NCBI GenBank assembly: GCA_947568835.1
Contig: OX387607.1
Coordinates: 6,829,201-6,893,200, forward strand
Source of the DNA: Protonemura montana
Taxonomy: Eukaryota > Arthropoda > Insecta > Plecoptera > Nemouridae
Direction: 5' to 3'
DNA length: 64,000 nucleotides
Positions 58,756 through 64,000 of this stretch are shown piece by piece (position 1 is the first letter of the stretch; each line of letters opens with the position of its first letter). Below the pieces are notes generated by a model that worked only from the letters and a program-made list of their open reading frames with translations, searched no databases and had not been told where the DNA came from. Position numbers and translations under genes: made by a program.

Positions 58756-61225
58756 TTTGTTTCCAAGTAGTTTCCAAATTTTGACTTGAAATTCACGCAG
58801 TACGTCAGATGATTCAACTGCGCACCATTTACTCGACCCCGAGTGTCACCAACACACTGTTAAAATTAAGACCATGAGTCGGAGATATCACTGCTTTGGG
58901 AACTCAAGACTCCTTGAGCAAAATGCTACGAGCGAACTGAGAAAGCTCCTTTCGGCCAATGACTTAAATAAGATTTGCGACGATCAACAAAGCAGACGAC
59001 CTCGGCCAAGACCAGACAGGTTTGAAGGGGGCGGCATGCTTTTTGAGTGTGAGATCATATAGAATAGCCCCCTCCACAATTTGATTTTTATAGAAAGCGA
59101 ATTTACATCCAGACGCAAGCTTCAATCTCTTCCAAAAAATGTTAGCAAGCCACCGGTTATTACCTCTTGCTAGTTTTTCTCTGAAGCTTCTTAAGACGGG
59201 TGCGGCAAAGGAACTAATCCACCGACTTTATATGCCAGCAGAGAACCACGATAAACTATTAAACATGATTCTAATCTTTAAAAAATATACATCAATACAT
59301 AAAGGAAGAATGAGTATATAGTTGCTACTATTTTTCATTTTGATACTTTGAAGAACGGAGACGGGGAGAATTTTTTTAAAAGTGTCAAAATGTGGTTGAG
59401 CGAAGGTTTTAATGTGACGATACCATCCTTTGTTTAAAAAAGAAATGATAGTAGTAACCATGAATATAGCCTTTTCCTATGCACGGTTATTTTTTTTTAG
59501 ATATTTTCGAAAAAATTAGACCCTCAAAAGTCTGACCACGTACGGGTCTATACATCTGCAATTTGTAGTTGAAGCCAGGCTGCTAGTTGCCAACAATGCA
59601 CGTAATTTTTTTCATTGTTATCATTGGTGCAAATTTCCTATTTTATCTTATTCCTTTCCATTCCACTCGAAAAAAAATGTACTGAATTGGAATCTATGGT
59701 GCTAGCACAGTGCTAGGGTCAAAATATCTCTAATATTCACTTACGGTTTTTTTTTTCTAAGCACGTAGGCTGAAAAACGTCAACTTTGGTCAATTTTGCT
59801 CGTTGTTGTCGTGACTAATGAACTTTTGAGGCAGTCTCTGCGTTCAACACAGGGAGTTTCTTTCAGATACACCTAGAATTACATAACTTTCTTCGTATAA
59901 TCTTTTGAAATAAGAATGTTGACGCATTGATGGGCCATTCTTACATTTCATAATTTCATTTGCATATCAACAACTTCGTGGACGATCTCTTGACGTTAAT
60001 TGATCAGTGGTGTAACCAATGAATAGGAATACCAAAAGAATTTCACATAATGTTTTATTGCTACTGTTAAGAGTCACATCAGCCGATTTTTTTTTACTCT
60101 TCCATTGCTAAATCACTCAGCACCTGCAAAACTGTTGAGTGTGTTGGTCAACGATACTGTTCTGTGTGAATTGCCGATGCCAAAGCAGCGACTAATTTAT
60201 TAATTTTCTTTGTACATATTCATGCCATGTCTTTTCATAAAACACTCTTTCAAGTGCTAATAAATAAATATATTTAGATACATAAAAAACAATTTGAAAT
60301 AAATCTCATGCCAATTCTAAACGAAGTCTGATGAAATGCAACCCGCAACACAGCTTCAGGATAGAAATGCATTGTTATTGACGCAAAACGTAAAAACTCC
60401 TCGTTTTCTTTTTAATGAGCTTAATGGTCTATTTAGCTCCCATTCTTACAGAAGCCATTTATTTTACTCCATCCTATGTTAATAGACAATCCTGATATTT
60501 TCATTATCTCCTTAAATTCAGTCGCAATTGTGTGTCCACTAAAAATGACACATTTTATATAGAATTTTCAGGATTTTCAGGATAAAAACAATCACTTATA
60601 ATGGCTCATCACTAGAAGCCTTTTTGAAACAAAATTATAAAAGCTTGTCGATCAATGACACAAGAAAGGCGGAATGATAAGAAACTTTAGCTGGGTATTC
60701 TAATTTCTAGCCTCAAAATATCATACCCATGGAAGCCACTTGCACATACACTTGAAATTAAAAGAAAAAATTGACAAAAACTCTACTTGAAAAATGTCGG
60801 TCATGGAATATGAACACAGTCTTAATTGAGTGGTCAATGATACAGATATTTCGACCTTCATCATCTGGAACATTTTTGCAATTTTAAAACGTATAAAATT
60901 ACGTTTACTTTGCCATTTATAATCCACTCTTTTCTATAATAAGGTCGATTTTACCAAAATTGTCCTCTTTAAGTTCGATGGATCACTATACTCACAGAAA
61001 CATCTGCATTGCACTGCATATGATTGGAAGTCGCCATGGCAATTGTTCAACCAACACTTCAACTAGGAGAACCTTCGATTTGGAATGGAACGGGTATATA
61101 AATGGTTTATTTCATCCAGACATTCGGGTATTTCTTTCCTTAAATATTAACTCAACACACAGCAATTATATTAGCCATGTTACTTATAGTTAAAAACAGT
61201 ACCCATTGGCCCCACAACAACCTCT
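58756..61225. other. Intergenic DNA between the protease fragment and the EGF-DPY gene
   Basis: AT-rich. A hAT-like end (CAGTGGTGTAACC) occurs at 60005 without a partner. A 62-codon open frame at 58874-59062 (+) has no recognisable features. No gene called. Confidence 0.35.
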
Positions 61226-63803
61226 CTACTTGATTTGCGAGTTTAGCCAGGGAATATACTGTGCTAGGTCGGTGAAGACCACATAGTGCCTGGTATCGCA
61301 AACCCGTTCCTCGGGTTTTGAAGGACTGATGGACACTAGTCCTCGAAGGTACCAAGTGTTTGTTTTGTCTCTTTGCTTGATGGGGAAGTGCATGCCTCCA
61401 CCGCTGTCGCCGTTGCAGACGCTCGTGCCTGAAGGAAGTTTGAAATGTTTAGTGATTTCACTGCAAGTGTGCACTGATACAACGACATTATACAACATTA
61501 TCTAAAAAAACTCACTGATTATTATTGCAAGCATTTGTGTGATTTTTTACTTGACTTTCCAAGTTTTTAAATACTATGTTTATAAGTTAATAACTGATTT
61601 TAACTGTCCGCGATTTGACCCCACTGGCCTTACCTAACTTATCTATATTTGTCTCAAGAAAAAGAGTAGATTTTAATCTTCCAAGAGCATCCGCCGTTGA
61701 TTATATACTAGGTCTTTGTTGCTGGTTTTTCACCACTAAACTTGTATATCTGTCAGCAGACAGTCCCCTGCCAATTGAAAGTCTGCTGAATTGGTGTATA
61801 GGTATACTAAAATAAAATATTCCAAATAATATTTGAAATTCTGCATAATAACGGGATGTTAAAAATAATCAACCTAATCGTACCGTTTCGGAATCCCGCA
61901 CAGAAGGTGGTGTTACTGGTGAAATGGGAGAAGAACTCTGGGTAGCTCCAGATACAAGTCTGTTGAGAAACGACCGGCATGTGTGCCAGCATCAGCTCCT
62001 GGCTCACTTTGCCCGTCTCGTCGAATCCCCAACCCACGACCTGCAAACAAGGAAGGCAATTGATTGATCATAAAACATACAAAAGGTCGTTGGAAAGTGT
62101 GTGCATTATTGGCCAAAATCAGACTGAAATCTTCTTTCGCGCTTAAATGAGTTATTAAATTCACCTTCAACTTATTTTCAACCTACATTAAATACTTTAG
62201 TCGGAATTTTTTATGGTAGCTGTTGGAATAATTTGGCATTACACAATCACAATATACGCAGGGATTTTAGGTCTTCTGAAGAGAGCTCAAATGATGGAAA
62301 AACCATGGTAATATCTGATTTCATATTTAAGCTCTCCATTAGATAGGGGCACTGATTCTAAAATGTGTTGGACGGGGGCAGGCAGGTTTACGGACCTTTC
62401 CCCAGATCCTGAATTTTTGTGGCTGGTCGATCGCTTATGTATGTTGGTGGTATCACTTGGTAAGCCATATGAAATTGTGATTGACTACTCTCATTCTCAA
62501 AAATTACGATCGATTTGACCGATAAAAGTAGTTTTTTAAATAGTAAAAATGGCTAACCACAAGAGTATTGATACATTTTGGTCTACGCAGACTTTACCGA
62601 TCCTTCCTTGCCCTCGACTTGGTCTAGTGAGATCTTATTGGACTCCCAGAGACAGACAGGTCGAACAAACTCCGTGAAGTCGACCTGAGACTTCAAGATC
62701 AGCACTGCCACGTCACCCTTGAAGGACGTGCTGTTGTAGCTGGGGTGCACCACCACCTGTTGCACCTGCAAACGGGGACGAGGACCACCTTTTAACTTCA
62801 AAAGCACCATAACTAGGAAGTATAGAAGAAAGATAGTAGGTAACTCCAAAGAACCTTTTAAGGCAAGTGTGAACTTGAAATGGTAAGAACAAATAAATTC
62901 GTGAACCTTGCCAAACCTTATTTCACAGAGCAATTAAAAAGCTACCAGCAATGCAACTATAGTTCATCATAACTCGTTCCAGGCCCACTTGTGATCAATA
63001 CCTTCTTCCCTATACAGTCAAAGGGCCAGCGTTAAAGTTACATTGTTTTGCTTAGCAAACAAGCAGGCAACCCGTGGTATGGTAGGCGATACCCGATGGC
63101 GCTTGAGGCCGTACTTTTTAACAATCCTTTACAGCTAAATAATGAAGATTTAAAACATCGATTAACAATGTAAATCAACCGTTGAAGTTTGCATTGATAA
63201 AGATTAATTAGGCGCAAACCAGTCTTAAATGCGAGTAATCTGCGAGAAAGAGTAAAATCAAATTAACAACGGTGACTCCATGTAGCAGCATCCTCCATTT
63301 TTGCCGCTAAAGTAGTCATTCGGCGGCTATTTTTGGCTACGGTAGTACGATTCCGACAATCTAACTCATCCAGAACATACATTTTTTCGAGTGATTCTTT
63401 ATGAGTCCAACAAGAAATAAAAATCAGTATTGTAGAGACTATTTTCGAGTAAACGTTGGCTATAAAATAAAGATCTGATTCATGTTATTCAGTTTTGATT
63501 CGAATAAACACACCTGTTTATTCTGCACACCTCCATCACTCCACAGGAGCAAATGATATTTTCCAAAGTAGAGGACCAAAGTGTCAGGATCCACAGCCCT
63601 GTCCGATGGTCGCGTGGTAACGCAATGCGCTGCTGTCACCACGGTCTTCCTGCCGATCAAGGAGCCCCCGCAGATGTAGCTGAGGTCCTTGCCCTTGTTT
63701 TGGTACATAGCCACGTGCCAAGGCCATTGCCCCCTCTCGGTGCCCTGTCCCTGGGTGATGAGGGCTTGGGGTTGGACGTGAACTTTGCCACATTCGGCGT
63801 TGC
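61226..63803 (-). CDS. S1 serine protease, 3' part (5' end outside the window)
   Basis: Exons 63514-63803, 62598-62765, 61884-62040 and 61226-61428 join in frame. The first begins NAECGKVHVQPQAL|ITQGQG, the activation region, and contains QWPWHVAMY and TAAHC (His). The second has the Asp in FKGDVAVLIL and VRPVCLW. The third starts VVGWGF. The last has SVCNGDSGGG (Ser) and ends PWLNSQIK. Position 189 is Ser. Exon boundaries differ from the MSP genes: His lies inside the first exon and Ser is on its own exon, so it is a separate lineage of the same broad ModSP/factor C-like group. Upstream regulatory domains (Ig, CUB, CCP or LDLa) cannot be judged. The region 63804-64000 is intron. Confidence 0.88.
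63013..63345 (+). repeat. About 330-bp dispersed element, copy e (most complete)
   Basis: GGGCCAGCGTTAAAGTTACA at the start, GATGGCGCTTGAGGCC, TGCGAGTAATCTGCGAGAAA and ATTCGGCGGCTATTTTTGG at the end. Lies in the intron between the first two visible exons of the last protease gene. Confidence 0.7.
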
Positions 63804-64000
63804 CTGGAAATGAACGATTAATTTTTTCTAGGTTTTTGCATTTATTTTTAGTACCGTTTTTATATTTATGAAATTTGAACAACTCGTTTTTTTGTCCGGC
63901 AAGTACCCAGTGACCTAAAACCTATTTAGAGTTTCTAGAATCATAATTCTGGAATTAATTGTGTGTGATCTTTTGAACCATTTATTGGGTGCTTTGGTAA

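Noticed and set aside
58874..59062. 62-codon plus-strand frame with an Arg/Pro segment
   Set aside because: No splice, signal or family evidence; likely chance.

Overview
The window reads as nuclear DNA of an arthropod, most probably an insect. The genes are split by many short introns, the intergenic DNA is AT-rich, and tRNA-derived and 5S rRNA-derived SINEs are present. The protein families are typical of insects: hemolymph-type serine proteases of the modular/HP14/factor C kind and Dumpy-type EGF-DPY modules. I cannot name the species. All exon models below were built by eye from splice signals, reading phase and paralog comparison; no transcript data were available.

Layout. (1) 387-641 (+) is the last coding exon of a small secreted peptide of unknown function. 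(2) 3264-15019 (-) is a complete 22-exon orthologue of PIK3R4/VPS15, the regulatory subunit of the class III PI3-kinase complex. Every exon joins in frame to give 1334 residues, and one intron is GC-AG. (3) 15.0-26.1 kb is repeat-rich: a 148-bp tandem repeat, two oppositely oriented arrays of a 52-bp tRNA-like unit, an 11-bp minisatellite, a hAT-type MITE with a perfect 8-bp target duplication, a 5S-derived SINE with an internal 91-bp tandem expansion, and a fold-back element. A weakly supported spliced transcript is threaded through it. (4) 26.2-53.5 kb (-) is a tandem array of four paralogous genes, called MSP1 to MSP4 here. Each encodes a signal peptide, two cysteine-rich Ig-like modules, a Ser/Thr/Pro linker and a chymotrypsin-fold (S1) protease domain, with nearly identical exon lengths. 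(5) 53.9-58.8 kb (-) holds an orphan S1 exon and a large EGF/DPY (Dumpy-like) secreted protein gene. That gene carries the same signal-peptide exon as MSP2 and MSP4. (6) 61.2-63.8 kb (-) is the 3' part of another, more divergent S1 protease whose 5' end lies outside the window.

How the parts may work together. The protease domains have an intact His-Asp-Ser triad, a Leu|Ile activation junction in MSP1-3 and the last gene, and usually Ser at position 189. Those traits recall initiator proteases of insect melanization/Toll cascades and horseshoe-crab factor C, but here Ig-like modules replace the usual LDLa/CCP modules. The most interesting points are: a coiled-coil terminal exon inside MSP1 that would make a non-catalytic Ig protein, resembling in layout the MAp19/MAp44 splice forms of mammalian MASP genes; the apparent birth of a chimeric EGF-DPY gene by reuse of the protease family's signal exon; and very recent sequence homogenization between MSP2 and MSP4.
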